Below are positions 37,832 through 45,855 of a DNA stretch of 45,855 nucleotides, one piece after another (position 1 is the first letter of the stretch; each line of letters opens with the position of its first letter). The notes under the pieces are model-generated. The model was not told the origin of the DNA. It did no database searches and saw only the letters and a list, made by a program, of their open reading frames with translations. Made by a program: the position numbers and the translations under genes. Source of the stretch: an uncultured Clostridia bacterium (GTDB lineage Bacteria > Bacillota > Clostridia > Oscillospirales > Acutalibacteraceae); the NCBI GenBank assembly GCA_944383955.1, contig CALWRP010000032.1, positions 1 to 45,855 of the forward strand, read 5' to 3'.

Positions 37832-38601
37832 CGCTTCCTCCCCCACTTTCTTCTGCCGCCGGCGGGCTCGTCCTTCGGTCTGGCCTCGTCACGCAGGCGG
37901 CGCACCTCCTCGGCGGTGAGCTCGCGCCACTTGCCCGGCGGCAGCATGCCCAGGCGCACCGAGCCCATGGCGATGCGGCGCAGGCGGGCCACCTCGAGGC
38001 CGAGCTGCTCGCACATGTTGCGGATCTGGCGGTTGCGGCCCTCGTAGAGGATGATCTCGAGCACCACCCGCCCCTTCTCCTCGGTGAGGACGCGCACGCG
38101 GGCCGGGGCCGTCTTTCTCCCGTCGATCACCATGCCGGCCTCCATCTGCGCGAGCTGGTCCTCCGTCACCCCCGGGTGCACGGTGACGCGGTACGTCTTC
38201 GGCACGTGGCGGGCCGGGTGCGTCATCGCGTTGGCGAAGGCCCCGTCGTTCGTCATCAGCAGAAGGCCCTCCGAGTCCTTGTCCAGGCGGCCCACCGGGT
38301 AGACGCGCTGCTCCACGTCCCCGATGAGCTCGGCCACGCACTTGCGGTCCCGCTCGTCGCTCATGGTGGTGATGTAGCCGCGCGGCTTATGCAGCATGAG
38401 ATAGACGTACTCCTGCGCCCCGCCGAGCGGGCGGCCGCGCACGGTGATGCGGTCGTGGTCCGGGTCGGCCCTGTCGCCGAGGCCGGCGGTCCGGCCGTTG
38501 ACGGTCACCTCCCCGGCCGCAATCCACTCCTCCGCCTTCCGGCGCGAGGCGAGCCCGCGGTCCGCGATGATCTTTTGAAGCCTGATTTTTTCCTGTGGCA
38601 T
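37828..38601 (-). CDS. rluB: Ribosomal large-subunit pseudouridine synthase RluB family
   Basis: A 257-residue protein with an N-terminal S4 RNA-binding domain (IRLQKIIADRGLASRRKAEEWI) and a RsuA/RluB catalytic domain with Asp107 in GRLDKDSEGLL. Its position after the scpAB-DUF2953-ytfJ-dacF genes favours RluB (23S U2605) over RsuA. The start at 38601 follows an AAAGGA SD; two TTG codons just upstream are too close to it. The last 25 residues are Arg/Lys-rich. A 105-bp GC-rich spacer with hairpins precedes it. Confidence 0.93.
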   Translation of the reverse strand: MPQEKIRLQKIIADRGLASRRKAEEWIAAGEVTVNGRTAGLGDRADPDHDRITVRGRPLGGAQEYVYLMLHKPRGYITTMSDERDRKCVAELIGDVEQRVYPVGRLDKDSEGLLLMTNDGAFANAMTHPARHVPKTYRVTVHPGVTEDQLAQMEAGMVIDGRKTAPARVRVLTEEKGRVVLEIILYEGRNRQIRNMCEQLGLEVARLRRIAMGSVRLGMLPPGKWRELTAEEVRRLRDEARPKDEPAGGRRKWGRKR

Positions 38602-38718
38602 ACTGCGCAACAATCCTTTATGTTATGGTATGGTTTTCCTTCGGGAAACGGAAACACGCGCGGAAAGACAGCGTCCCTCCGCGCGCCCGGCAGCGTCCGG
38701 CGGAGGTTCCGCGGGCGC

Positions 38719-39846
38719 TCAGCTCCATCCGAAGAATTTCGCTATTTTGTCCCAGAGAGACGGCTCCTCCTGCTCCCGCAGCGGCACGTCCTCCCCGGCG
38801 TAGAGGCGAAAGACGGCGATCCGCTCCCCGTCGAGCCAATAGGTGACGGCGCCCACGGGCGTTCCCTCGCGCACCGGCGCGTAGAGGAAGCGGGGCAGCT
38901 CCACGCGGCGCTCCACCCGCGCCGCCTCCTCCTTCAGAAGCGGCGAGCCCGTCTCCTCCTCGCCGTAGACGAGCGTGTCAAAGGAGGCGCCGCCCGTCAC
39001 CGGCAGAAGGCCGCGGAAGGGCTCCTGAGGCGTGGCGAACCGCTCCACCAGGGAAAAGCCGTACTCCGTGAGCGCGGCGTGGTCGTTCCAGTCGTCCGGG
39101 GCCTGCAGCGTCACCGTCACCAGGCGCACGCCGCCGCGCTCCGCGGCGGAGACCAGGCAGCGGCCCGCCTTCTTCGTGTAGCCCGTCTTGACGCCGATGC
39201 AGCCTTCGAGCTGCGTGAGCAGCTTGTTGTGGTTCTCGTAATACCGCGTCTCAGCCGGCTCCAGGAACTCCACGGCCGTCTGCGGGCTCGAGCAGAGCGC
39301 CAGAAAGGCCTCGTTTTCGAGGGCCGCGCAGGTGAGCCGCGCCAGATCGAGAGCCGTCGTCTCGTGCCCCTCGGCGTCGAGGCCGGAGGGCGTGACGAAG
39401 TGGGTGTCCGAAAGGCCGAGCTCCGCAGCCCGCGCGTTCATCCGCTCTGCGAAGGCCTCCTGCGAGCCGTCAATCAGGATGGCGGCGGCGTTGGCCGCGT
39501 CGTTCCCGGAAACGGAGAGCATCCCGGCCGCGATGCCGTGCAGCGTCAACCGGTCTCCGGCCCGCAGTCCCATGGAGGAGCCCTCCACGCGGACCATCTC
39601 CTCGCTGATGCACACCTCGCGGTCCTCCTGCTCGAGCGTGAGCAGGGCCGTCATGATTTTGGTGGTGCTCGCCATCGCGCGTTTCTCCTCCGCGTTTTTC
39701 GCATAAAGGACGCGGCCCGTCTCCGCCTCCATCACAATCGCGGAGGCGGCGGAGACCTCGGGAGCCTCCTCCTGCGCGGCGGCCGGGAAGGCGCACCACA
39801 GCAGCAGAAAGGCCATCGCACACGAACAGACTGCCTGTTTTACCAT
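38719..39846 (-). CDS. dacF: D-alanyl-D-alanine carboxypeptidase, DacF type
   Basis: A 375-residue low-molecular-weight penicillin-binding protein that trims pentapeptide stems of peptidoglycan. It has an N-terminal signal peptide (about 1-24), the active-site SxxK (Ser60-Thr-Thr-Lys63), SGN (113-115) and KTG (220-222). A C-terminal PBP5_C-like beta domain and an amphipathic end (SLWDKIAKFFGWS) probably anchor it on the membrane outer face. In Bacillus, DacF acts on spore cortex; here the ytfJ neighbour supports but does not prove a sporulation role. Confidence 0.93.
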   Translation of the reverse strand: MVKQAVCSCAMAFLLLWCAFPAAAQEEAPEVSAASAIVMEAETGRVLYAKNAEEKRAMASTTKIMTALLTLEQEDREVCISEEMVRVEGSSMGLRAGDRLTLHGIAAGMLSVSGNDAANAAAILIDGSQEAFAERMNARAAELGLSDTHFVTPSGLDAEGHETTALDLARLTCAALENEAFLALCSSPQTAVEFLEPAETRYYENHNKLLTQLEGCIGVKTGYTKKAGRCLVSAAERGGVRLVTVTLQAPDDWNDHAALTEYGFSLVERFATPQEPFRGLLPVTGGASFDTLVYGEEETGSPLLKEEAARVERRVELPRFLYAPVREGTPVGAVTYWLDGERIAVFRLYAGEDVPLREQEEPSLWDKIAKFFGWS

Positions 39847-39902
39847 TTTCCATCACCTGCCGCTACCATGTCTATGCGGCGGGCAGGCCGTTTATCCGTC
39901 CC

Positions 39903-40340
39903 TCAGAGCTGCGGATCCGCCTGCGCGGGAGCGCCCTCCTGCTCAGCCTGCTCCTGCTGCTTCTTCTCCCTGCGGGAGCTGAGGAACTCGTTGATCTTGT
40001 CCGCGACCTCCGGAATCATGCCGATCACGCGGTCTGCGGAGCTGTTGTAGGGATCGATCTGCAGCAGGCGCACGTTCCCGCCGCTGATGGTCAAAAAGGC
40101 AAGCGGCGTCACCGTGACGCCGGCCCCCGCGCCGCCGCCGAAGTAGTTCTTCTCCGCGTTCGCCTTGGAGGGCAGGTCGGAGCCGCCGGACGCAAAGCCG
40201 TAGCTGATCTTCGAGATCGGGATGATCACGGTGCCGTCCGGCGTGGTGACGGGATCCCCCATCACCGTGTTGACGTCCACCATCTGGCGGATCTTGTCGA
40301 GTGTGGTTCCCATCATGCCTTCAATCGGATGCTCGCTCAT
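39903..40340 (-). CDS. ytfJ: Sporulation protein YtfJ (GerW family)
   Basis: A 145-residue protein. The family signature is visible: GTTLDKIRQMVDVNTVMGDPV, then VIIPISKISYGFASGG and the glycine-rich FGGGAGAGVTVTPLAFL. The C-terminus is a polar Gln/Glu-rich tail. GerW/YtfJ is a spore protein needed for full germination in Bacillus. It lies between DUF2953 and dacF, a conserved Clostridial arrangement. Confidence 0.95.
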   Translation of the reverse strand: MSEHPIEGMMGTTLDKIRQMVDVNTVMGDPVTTPDGTVIIPISKISYGFASGGSDLPSKANAEKNYFGGGAGAGVTVTPLAFLTISGGNVRLLQIDPYNSSADRVIGMIPEVADKINEFLSSRREKKQQEQAEQEGAPAQADPQL

Positions 40341-40358
40341 ATTCTGTCCAGCCTTTCT

Positions 40359-41015
40359 TCAAGTTGATTTCGCCCCGGGAGGCTGCTCAGCCTGCCGCGC
40401 TCCGCCCGGCCCGCTCTGGAATTTCTGCCACAGCTTCGCCGCGCGCAGGAGCGCGCTGAGCCCCTCTCTGAGAATATAGAACAGGGAAATCCGGGCCCGC
40501 ATGCGGAACCGAACCTCCGACTTGGATCGCTGAAAATCGGGCACGACGCTCACGCCGAAGCGGCGGCAGCCGCACGCCTGCATCAGCGCGCCGACCGCCG
40601 GATAGGCCGCCGCGCACGCCCTGCCGTAGAGAAGCGCCGTCTCCGCCGCGTCCTCTGTGGCAACGGCAAGGAAGAGATCGAACTGCGAGACGCGCACATG
40701 GGAGAAAAAGCGCCGCAGAACGGAGCCGGCCAGCGAGGCCGCCTCGGAGAGCAGCTCGAGCAGCCCGCTCACGCCTCTTTTTTTCAGGATATCCCGAAAG
40801 CTTTTCTTTGATGCGGGCTCCTGAGGCTTTTCCGCTTCCGGCTTTTCCTCCTTCTTTTTTCGGGCGGGCTTCTTCTCCTTCTGCGGCAGAAGCCGAAAGC
40901 GAAGGAACAGATAGCGCGCCGTCACGGTGAGCTCCTGCTCGAACGAGGCGCTCACCGACACAGGGGAGGCCAGCAGCAGGGCCAGAATCAGCACTATCAC
41001 AGCCACAGCCAGCAA
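40359..41015 (-). CDS. DUF2953 family membrane protein
   Basis: A 218-residue protein with one N-terminal membrane helix (about 3-20), then a beta-rich region containing a Lys/Glu-rich insertion (KKPARKKKEEKPEAEK) and a C-terminal domain with FDLFLAVATEDAAETALLYG, the family's typical motif. The start is a TTG at 41013-41015, with SD GGGGAGGAGGGG about 6 bases before it; no ATG with an SD exists in this frame. Function unknown; it is usually found next to ytfJ, as here, which suggests a sporulation or envelope role. Confidence 0.85.
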   Translation of the reverse strand: MLAVAVIVLILALLLASPVSVSASFEQELTVTARYLFLRFRLLPQKEKKPARKKKEEKPEAEKPQEPASKKSFRDILKKRGVSGLLELLSEAASLAGSVLRRFFSHVRVSQFDLFLAVATEDAAETALLYGRACAAAYPAVGALMQACGCRRFGVSVVPDFQRSKSEVRFRMRARISLFYILREGLSALLRAAKLWQKFQSGPGGARQAEQPPGAKST

Positions 41016-41034
41016 GCCGTTCCCCTCCTCCCCG

Positions 41035-41580
41035 TCATTCCTTCTCCTGCGCCTGCTCGCCCTTGTCTGCCTCGTTGGGCAGCGGCGGAAGCTCCTCGAG
41101 CGAGGAGATGTGAAGACAGCGCAAAAAATTCTCCGTCGTTCCATAGAGCAGCGGCCTGCCCGGCAGCTCCAGGCGTCCCCGCTCCTCGATCAGCCCCTTG
41201 GCCGAGAGCGTCGCCATCACGCCGCCGCAGTCCACGCCGCGCACCTGGTCGACGAAGGCCTTCGTCACGGGCTGGTTGTAGGCCACCACGGCCAGCACCT
41301 CCATGGCGGCCTGGGAGAGCGGGGTGTTGCGGCGCAGTTCGAGCGCGCTTCTCACCTCGGCGGCATACTGCGCGCTGCTGCACATCTGATAGCTTTCGTC
41401 CACCCTCACGATGGAAATGCCGCTTTTGGGCTTGTTATACCGGTCCATCAGGAACTGCATGAGCTTCCTGACGGTTTCCCTGTCGAGCGCCAGCACCTCC
41501 GCGAGCCGGCTTTCCGGCACCGGCTCGCCGCTGGCGAACAAAATGGCTTCTATTGCTCCCTGGAGCTTTCGGATCTCCAT
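41035..41580 (-). CDS. scpB: Segregation and condensation protein B
   Basis: A 181-residue kleisin-interacting protein of the SMC-ScpAB condensin. Two winged-helix domains are recognisable: LQGAIEAILFASGEPV and NTPLSQAAMEVLAVVAYNQPVTK with VRGVD. The C-terminus has the usual polar tail. The ATG at 41580 has SD GAGGGAAGC and overlaps scpA by 31 bp, as expected for coupled scpAB. Confidence 0.96.
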   Translation of the reverse strand: MEIRKLQGAIEAILFASGEPVPESRLAEVLALDRETVRKLMQFLMDRYNKPKSGISIVRVDESYQMCSSAQYAAEVRSALELRRNTPLSQAAMEVLAVVAYNQPVTKAFVDQVRGVDCGGVMATLSAKGLIEERGRLELPGRPLLYGTTENFLRCLHISSLEELPPLPNEADKGEQAQEKE

Positions 41581-42287
41581 GCTTCCCTCGTTCCTCTCAT
41601 CTGAATCGTCTCCCGGCCAGGCTCTCCCTCCACGAGCACGCGGCGCGCCTTCACCAGCTCCAGCACGGCCAGAAAGGTGGCTACCTGCTCGGAACGCTCC
41701 GTCTTCCCCTCGAAGAGGCTGTAGTACGAGAGCCTGTCGCCCTTCCACAGCTTGCGCAGGACGGAGACAATCTGCGAGGAGACGGAGACGATGCGGTGCG
41801 CCACGATCTCCGCGAACGCGCCGGGCGTGGGGAGCACGCGGCGTCTGCCGCGGCCGGTGGCGTTGAGGTAGGCTGCCAGGAGCTCCCGCGGATCGTGGCT
41901 GCGGCGGTAGGTTCTGTCGGGCTCGAGCTCCTCCGGGGCGCGCACAAAGCTGTCGAACGACAGCTGCTCCGCGAGCAGCCCGGCCATTTTCTTGCACTCC
42001 TGGTATTCCAGCAGCCTGCCAACGAGCTCCTGGCGCTCGTCGGGCTCGTCCTCGTGTCTGGGAAGGAGCGAGGAGGATTTCATCTCAATCAGGCGGGCGG
42101 CCATCTCGAGGAACTCGCTCGCCACGTCCATATCGCTCTCGCGCATGGCGTTGACCTGCTCGACATACTGGTCGACGATGCTCAGAATGGAGATATCGCA
42201 GATGTTGAGCTTGTTCCTCGCCAGAAGCTGCAGCAGCAGGTCGAGGGGCCCGTCAAACGAGCCGGTGTGGTAGGATAACGCTTCCAA
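41550..42287 (-). CDS. scpA: Segregation and condensation protein A (kleisin)
   Basis: A 245-residue kleisin bridging SMC heads. The N-terminal signature FDGPLDLLLQLLARNKLNI and the helical VASEFLEMAARLIEMKSSSLLP match the family; the C-terminal winged helix (FLAVLELVKARRVLV) contacts SMC. The start is TTG at 42285-42287 with SD GGGGGAG. It follows the site-2 protease by 12 bp. Confidence 0.96.
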   Translation of the reverse strand: MEALSYHTGSFDGPLDLLLQLLARNKLNICDISILSIVDQYVEQVNAMRESDMDVASEFLEMAARLIEMKSSSLLPRHEDEPDERQELVGRLLEYQECKKMAGLLAEQLSFDSFVRAPEELEPDRTYRRSHDPRELLAAYLNATGRGRRRVLPTPGAFAEIVAHRIVSVSSQIVSVLRKLWKGDRLSYYSLFEGKTERSEQVATFLAVLELVKARRVLVEGEPGRETIQMRGTREAWRSESSREQ

Positions 42288-42299
42288 GAGGCTCCCCCT

Positions 42300-43001
42300 T
42301 CACAGAAGGCCGAGCGCCTCGAACGGAAGCGAGGCCAGCCACATGACGGCGTTCCAGAAGTGCTCGTGCAGAAACGAGAGCAGCGGATCCAGCGCGCCGA
42401 TGAACAGCAGCACAAACAGAACCGTGACGATATAGCGCTCATAGCGGTAATACTGGTACGCCATCCGGTTGGAGAGGAAGGCCGCGACAATGCGCGAGCC
42501 GTCGAGCGGCGGGGCGGGCAGCAGGTTAAACACCGCGAGCGAGAGATTGATCGAGATATAGTAGTAGAAGAAAACGTTGAGCACCAGCAGCACGCTGACA
42601 GGGATGGCGGCGGCAAAGCAGAACAGGAGGTTGTAGATCAGCGCTCCCACAAAGGCCGCCAGGATGTTGCTCACCGGGCCTGCCAGGGCCGTCAGCGCCA
42701 TGTCGCGCTTGGGGTTGCGGAAGTTCATCGGGTTGACGGGCACGGGCTTGGCCCAGCCGATGCCGAAAAGGACGATGCCGAGCGTGCCCACCGGGTCCAG
42801 GCTCGCGATCGGGTTGAGCGTCAGGCGGCCGTAGCGCTTGGCCGTCTGGTCGCCGAGCTTGTAGGCCACGAGGCCGTGGGCGTATTCGTGCAGGGGGAGA
42901 ATCAGGAAAATCACGGCAGCCGTCGCCAACAGCTGCATGAGGAGACTGGGCAGGTCCACGCCCTGCCCGCGCATGATACTGCGAATCGCGTCAATCAGCA
43001 T
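42300..43001 (-). CDS. Site-2 protease family protein (peptidase M50, YwhC/FtsH-independent type)
   Basis: A 233-residue polytopic membrane metalloprotease. Zinc motif HEYAH (His38, Glu39, His42) lies in the first membrane segment, and Asp of NLLPAPPLDGSRI is the third ligand. This is the compact M50 type found before scpA in many Clostridia; it lacks a PDZ domain. Substrate unknown. SD AAGGAT precedes the ATG at 43001. It is distinct from the SpoIVFB-like M50 gene at 13263. Confidence 0.9.
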   Translation of the reverse strand: MLIDAIRSIMRGQGVDLPSLLMQLLATAAVIFLILPLHEYAHGLVAYKLGDQTAKRYGRLTLNPIASLDPVGTLGIVLFGIGWAKPVPVNPMNFRNPKRDMALTALAGPVSNILAAFVGALIYNLLFCFAAAIPVSVLLVLNVFFYYYISINLSLAVFNLLPAPPLDGSRIVAAFLSNRMAYQYYRYERYIVTVLFVLLFIGALDPLLSFLHEHFWNAVMWLASLPFEALGLL

Positions 43002-43232
43002 ACCAAAAATCCTTCCATCCGGATGGCAAAATTTTTCCCGGCCTTTTCCGAATTATACGCGCCCCTGTCCGCGGAGGACGCCGCTCCTCCCGGCCGGGGG
43101 CCGGAGGCAGGGCGCTCCTGCCCGTTTTCCTCCCGCGGGAGGGCTTCGCCGTGCGGCCGGGACGCTCCTTCCGCGCTCCGCGCCCTGCTTTTGCCGAACG
43201 CTGCGCCTGCGCAACGCTGCGAAAAAAAGGGC
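43002..43232 (-). promoter_or_regulatory. Divergent spacer with promoter candidate and palindromes before the site-2 protease
   Basis: No gene seen in this 231-bp stretch. A minus-strand TATAAT (43052-43057) is the likely -10 of the site-2 protease operon; its -35 is poor. A perfect 12-bp palindrome ccatccggatgg (43015-43026) lies in the leader and a 14-bp palindrome cctcccgcgggagg at 43129-43142. The region is otherwise GC-rich and hairpin-prone. Confidence 0.5.
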
Positions 43233-43261
43233 TTGCAATCGCACAAGGATGACTTTATTAT
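43233..43261 (+). promoter_or_regulatory. Upstream rpmB promoter candidate
   Basis: TTGCAA (43233-43238), 17 bp, TATTAT (43256-43261), about 170 bp before rpmB. The leader would contain a cattc/gaatg hairpin. Confidence 0.6.
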
Positions 43262-43354
43262 AATATAGTCAGGATCCAAAAACAAGAGATTTCCTCGAAT
43301 CCCTGTTTGGGAACGCCCATTCGCAAAAGAATGCGGAAAAAATTGAAAAAAGAC

Positions 43355-43383
43355 TTGCTTTTCTCTCGAAAACCTGATAGAAT
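43355..43383 (+). promoter_or_regulatory. Proximal rpmB promoter
   Basis: TTGCTT (43355-43360), 17 bp, TAGAAT (43378-43383), about 45 bp before the ATG. Confidence 0.72.
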
Positions 43384-43429
43384 ACGAATGTTGTAAACCT
43401 ATGATATCGTCCTCAAAGGAGGTGCAGAC

Positions 43430-43618
43430 ATGGCAAAGTGTGAAATTTGTGGCAAGGATGTTTCTTTTGGCATTCAGGTGTCCCATTCCCATAGACGTAC
43501 GAACAGAACCTGGAAGCCGAACATCAGACGCGTCAAGGCGATCGTGAACGGCACCCCGAAGCGCGTTTACGCCTGCACCCGCTGCTTGCGTTCCGGCAAG
43601 GTTACCCGCGCCGTCTGA
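43430..43618 (+). CDS. rpmB: 50S ribosomal protein L28, zinc-binding type
   Basis: A 62-residue large-subunit protein. It retains both CxxC pairs (CEIC near the N-terminus, CTRC at residues about 50-53), the zinc-bearing form of L28. Family features FGIQVSHSHRRTNRTWKPN and VNGTPKRVYACTRC are present. SD AAAGGAGG is perfect. It stands alone on the plus strand between its promoters and terminator, whereas Bacillus keeps rpmB beside spoVM and thiN. Confidence 0.97.
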   Translation: MAKCEICGKDVSFGIQVSHSHRRTNRTWKPNIRRVKAIVNGTPKRVYACTRCLRSGKVTRAV

Positions 43619-43639
43619 TTGAGACAACCGAAGAAATAC

Positions 43640-43669
43640 AGGATCTTCGCCCGGCGAAGGTCCTTTTTT
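43640..43669 (+). terminator. Terminator after rpmB
   Basis: 11-bp stem aggatcttcgc/gcgaaggtcct (one G-T pair) with a 3-nt loop, followed by TTTTTTC. Confidence 0.9.
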
Positions 43670-43700
43670 CTTTGCCCTCCGGCAGCCTTCACCGCAATTG

Positions 43701-43745
43701 AAAAGGGACGGACGCCTCATGGCCAGAGGCTCCGTCCCTTTTTTT
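43701..43745. terminator. Bidirectional terminator, end of plsY
   Basis: 8-bp stem gggacgga/tccgtccc with an inner gcctc/gaggc pairing, A-run on the left and T7 on the right. It can stop the plsY transcript (minus) and any readthrough from rpmB. Confidence 0.85.
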
Positions 43746-43763
43746 CTTTTTCGGAAACTGCCG

Positions 43764-44486
43764 TCAGCTCTTTTTCTTGACGGTGATTTTCTTCTCCTCC
43801 CCCGCGCGCAGGCGCTGGATGTTGGCCCGGTGCTTGTAGACGAGGATGGAGGCCTGCAGCGCGGCGATCACCACAGTGCTCACAACGTAGAAGAGCGTCG
43901 TGGGGCCGGCCGCGGAGCTCTGGTTGACATAATCGAAGGTGTTGAGGATCAGGGTGAAGATCGGGAACGAGGAGCCGGCGCAGATGGAGGCCAGCGATAC
44001 GATCCTGCTGCAGAGGAACACGATGATGAAGACGACGATCACCAGCACGAAGGCCCGCCAGTCGATGAGAGCGATGATGGCCCAGCTGGTGAGAACGCCC
44101 TTGCCGCCCTTGAAGCCGAAGAAGATGGGGAAAATATGGCCGATGGCGCAGCAGAAGCCGGAAATGTACGCGCCGTACTGAATCAGCTCCCCGGCGCCGA
44201 CGCCCTCGATGACGGTGAAGCCCGTCATCCAGGTGAACAGCAGACGGCCGATGAAGACGGCCAGGATGCCCTTTGCAAAGTCAAAGATGAAGGTGAACAC
44301 GGCGGCCTTCGCGCCGACGGAGCGAAGCACGTTCGTCATGCCAGCGTTGCCGCTGCCCATGGAGCGGATATCCTGCTTGTGAGCGAAAAGCTTTGTGAAG
44401 ATAATGGAGAAGCTGATGCTGCCGAGAAGATACGCGATGACGCCCGCCAGAAGTCCGACCAACAAAACGTTTAACAAAACAAACAC
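43764..44486 (-). CDS. plsY: Acyl-phosphate glycerol-3-phosphate acyltransferase PlsY
   Basis: First membrane-bound step of phosphatidic acid synthesis: transfers acyl from acyl-phosphate to glycerol-3-phosphate. It has 240 residues and five to six membrane helices. Conserved loops are visible: GSGNAGMTNVLR, FKGGKGV, and the C-terminal YKHRANIQRLRAGEE. The start is GTG at 44484-44486 behind AGAAGGG. It follows der by 21 bp; der-plsY is a common Firmicute order. Confidence 0.95.
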   Translation of the reverse strand: MFVLLNVLLVGLLAGVIAYLLGSISFSIIFTKLFAHKQDIRSMGSGNAGMTNVLRSVGAKAAVFTFIFDFAKGILAVFIGRLLFTWMTGFTVIEGVGAGELIQYGAYISGFCCAIGHIFPIFFGFKGGKGVLTSWAIIALIDWRAFVLVIVVFIIVFLCSRIVSLASICAGSSFPIFTLILNTFDYVNQSSAAGPTTLFYVVSTVVIAALQASILVYKHRANIQRLRAGEEKKITVKKKS

Positions 44487-44507
44487 CCAGCCCTTCTTTT
44501 TGAAAAT

Positions 44508-45839
44508 TTACTTTGTTTTCTCCCCGCGTTCGCGAATGATGAAGCGAATCGGGGTGCCTTCCATGCCAAAGGTTTCGCGGATCCTGTTTTCCAGATATCG
44601 CTGATAGGAGAAATGGAACAGCTCCTCGGAGTTGACAAAGAATACAAACGTCGGAGGACGTACCGAAGCCTGCGTCATATAGTAAATTTTCAGCCGTCTC
44701 CCCTTGTCCGTGGGAGGCTGCACGCGCGCCGTCGCCTGCGCGAGGACGTCGTTGAGCATGCCGGTGGAGATGCGCATGGCGTTGGAGTTGGCAACGTGCT
44801 TGATGAGCTCAAACAGCCGGTCGACGCGCTGGCCCGTCTTGACGGAGATGAAGACGATCGGCGCATACGGCATGAAGGAGAAATCGTTCTCGAGCTTTTT
44901 GCGGTATTCCTGCATGGTCCTGTCGTCCTTGGCGACGGCGTCCCATTTGTTGACCGCAATCACGCAGCCCTTGCCGGCCTCGTGGGCCAGCCCGGCCACC
45001 TTGGAGTCCTGATCGGTGAAGCCGACGGAGGCGTCGATCATGATGACGCAGACGTCGGAGCGGTCGATCGCCATCTGGGCCCGCAGCACGCTGTAGTGCT
45101 CGATGGAATCCTCCACCTTGTTCTTCCGCCGCAGGCCGGCCGTGTCGATGAAGGTGAATTTGCCGAAGCGGTTTTCGATCGCCGTGTCGATCGCGTCGCG
45201 CGTGGTGCCCGCGATGTCTGAAACGATGCAGCGCTCCTCGCCGGAGATATAGTTGACGAGCGAGCTCTTGCCCACGTTCGGCTTGCCGATCACCGCCACG
45301 CGGATCTCCTCGCCCTCGGCCTCCTCCCCGTCCTCCTCGGGCGGGAAGTATTCGAAGACGCGGTCGAGCAAATCGCCCGTGCCGTGGCCGTGCACCGAGG
45401 AGACCGCCACCGGATCCCCGAGGCCGAGATTGTAGAATTCGTAAAACTCCGCCGGCGGCTCGCCGATGGTGTCGCACTTGTTGACGCAAAGGACAATCGG
45501 CCTGCCGCTGCGCTGCAGCATGGCGGCGATCTCCCTGTCCGTGGCCACCACGCCGGAGCGCAGATCGGTGACGAGCACGATCACGTCGGCGGCGTCGATC
45601 GCCAGCTGGGCCTGCGTGCGCATCTGCGCGAGAATCACGTCGTTCGTCTTCGGCTCAATGCCGCCCGTATCCACCAGGGAAAATCTGCGATTGCGCCACT
45701 CGCTCTCGCCGTAAATCCTGTCCCGGGTCACGCCCGGAGTGTCGTCGACGATAGAAAGGCGAGAGCCGACCAGCTTGTTGAACAGCGTCGACTTGCCCAC
45801 GTTCGGGCGGCCGACAATCGCGACAATCGGTTTTGCCAT
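44508..45839 (-). CDS. der: GTPase Der (EngA), 50S ribosome biogenesis
   Basis: A 443-residue GTPase with two tandem G domains: first P-loop GRPNVGKST (10-18) with DTPG and NKCD, second GKPNVGKSS (about residue 185) with DTAG and NKWD, then a C-terminal KH-like domain. Essential for late 50S assembly. SD AAGGAAG precedes the ATG at 45839. Confidence 0.97.
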   Translation of the reverse strand: MAKPIVAIVGRPNVGKSTLFNKLVGSRLSIVDDTPGVTRDRIYGESEWRNRRFSLVDTGGIEPKTNDVILAQMRTQAQLAIDAADVIVLVTDLRSGVVATDREIAAMLQRSGRPIVLCVNKCDTIGEPPAEFYEFYNLGLGDPVAVSSVHGHGTGDLLDRVFEYFPPEEDGEEAEGEEIRVAVIGKPNVGKSSLVNYISGEERCIVSDIAGTTRDAIDTAIENRFGKFTFIDTAGLRRKNKVEDSIEHYSVLRAQMAIDRSDVCVIMIDASVGFTDQDSKVAGLAHEAGKGCVIAVNKWDAVAKDDRTMQEYRKKLENDFSFMPYAPIVFISVKTGQRVDRLFELIKHVANSNAMRISTGMLNDVLAQATARVQPPTDKGRRLKIYYMTQASVRPPTFVFFVNSEELFHFSYQRYLENRIRETFGMEGTPIRFIIRERGEKTK

Positions 45840-45855
45840 TTCCGTTCACTTCCTT

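Noticed and set aside
42995-43720. 241-codon minus-strand open frame covering rpmB
   Set aside because: It is antisense to rpmB and runs through its promoter and terminator; no recognisable protein features.

Overview
The window is a gene-dense, high-GC (roughly 60-65 % by eye) chromosomal segment from an anaerobic, endospore-forming member of the Clostridia, most likely an Oscillospirales/Ruminococcaceae-type Firmicute. That placement is inference. It rests on the sporulation genes (spoIVA, a tiny spoVM, a sipL-like gene, spoIVFB, ytfJ), the Firmicute-type yicC-remA-gmk-rpoZ-priA-def-fmt-rsmB-rlmN-stp-prkC-rsgA-thiN superoperon, a ferredoxin-dependent NfnAB pair, the zinc-type L28 protein, and frequent TTG starts with strong Shine-Dalgarno (SD) sequences. 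I saw no insertion sequence, prophage, CRISPR array, tRNA or rRNA.

Layout: (1) 1-3174, minus: clpX (cut by the window edge), clpP and tig. (2) 3215-10178, minus: metallophosphoesterase and thrC with their own promoter, then rplS followed by two signal peptidases, rbgA, rnhB, yraN and an M19 dipeptidase. (3) 10205-14209, minus: DUF2344 protein and a TIGR03960 radical SAM protein with their own promoter; upstream of it, a small coiled-coil gene and a reduced spoIVFA-spoIVFB pair. (4) 14303-16688, minus: nfnL-nfnS with promoter and terminator. (5) 16875-20372, plus: a spore-envelope module of a 48-residue Cys-rich membrane protein, a 27-residue SpoVM, a SipL-like SPOCS/LysM protein and SpoIVA. 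(6) 20379-34051, minus: the superoperon from a strong promoter before yicC to a bidirectional terminator after thiN. (7) 34092-37444, minus: a three-gene biotin-dependent carboxyltransferase operon. (8) 37466-43057, minus: site-2 protease, scpA, scpB, DUF2953, ytfJ, a DacF-type carboxypeptidase, rluB and a GNAT-like gene. (9) 43233-43669, plus: rpmB with two promoter candidates and a terminator. (10) 43701-45839, minus: plsY and der.

Most genes are housekeeping (protein quality control, translation, ribosome GTPases, chromosome segregation, phospholipid synthesis). The most interesting block is 16.9-20.3 kb. It brings together the three proteins that anchor the spore coat to the outer forespore membrane: SpoVM senses membrane curvature, SpoIVA is the polymerising ATPase, and SipL binds SpoIVA. 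It also holds an unrecognised small membrane protein upstream. The SpoVM copy lacks the proline at position 9 known from Bacillus. Two further points are a reduced SpoIVFA without a peptidase-like domain and a transcarboxylase-like operon whose acyl-CoA carboxyltransferase subunit is short and divergent.
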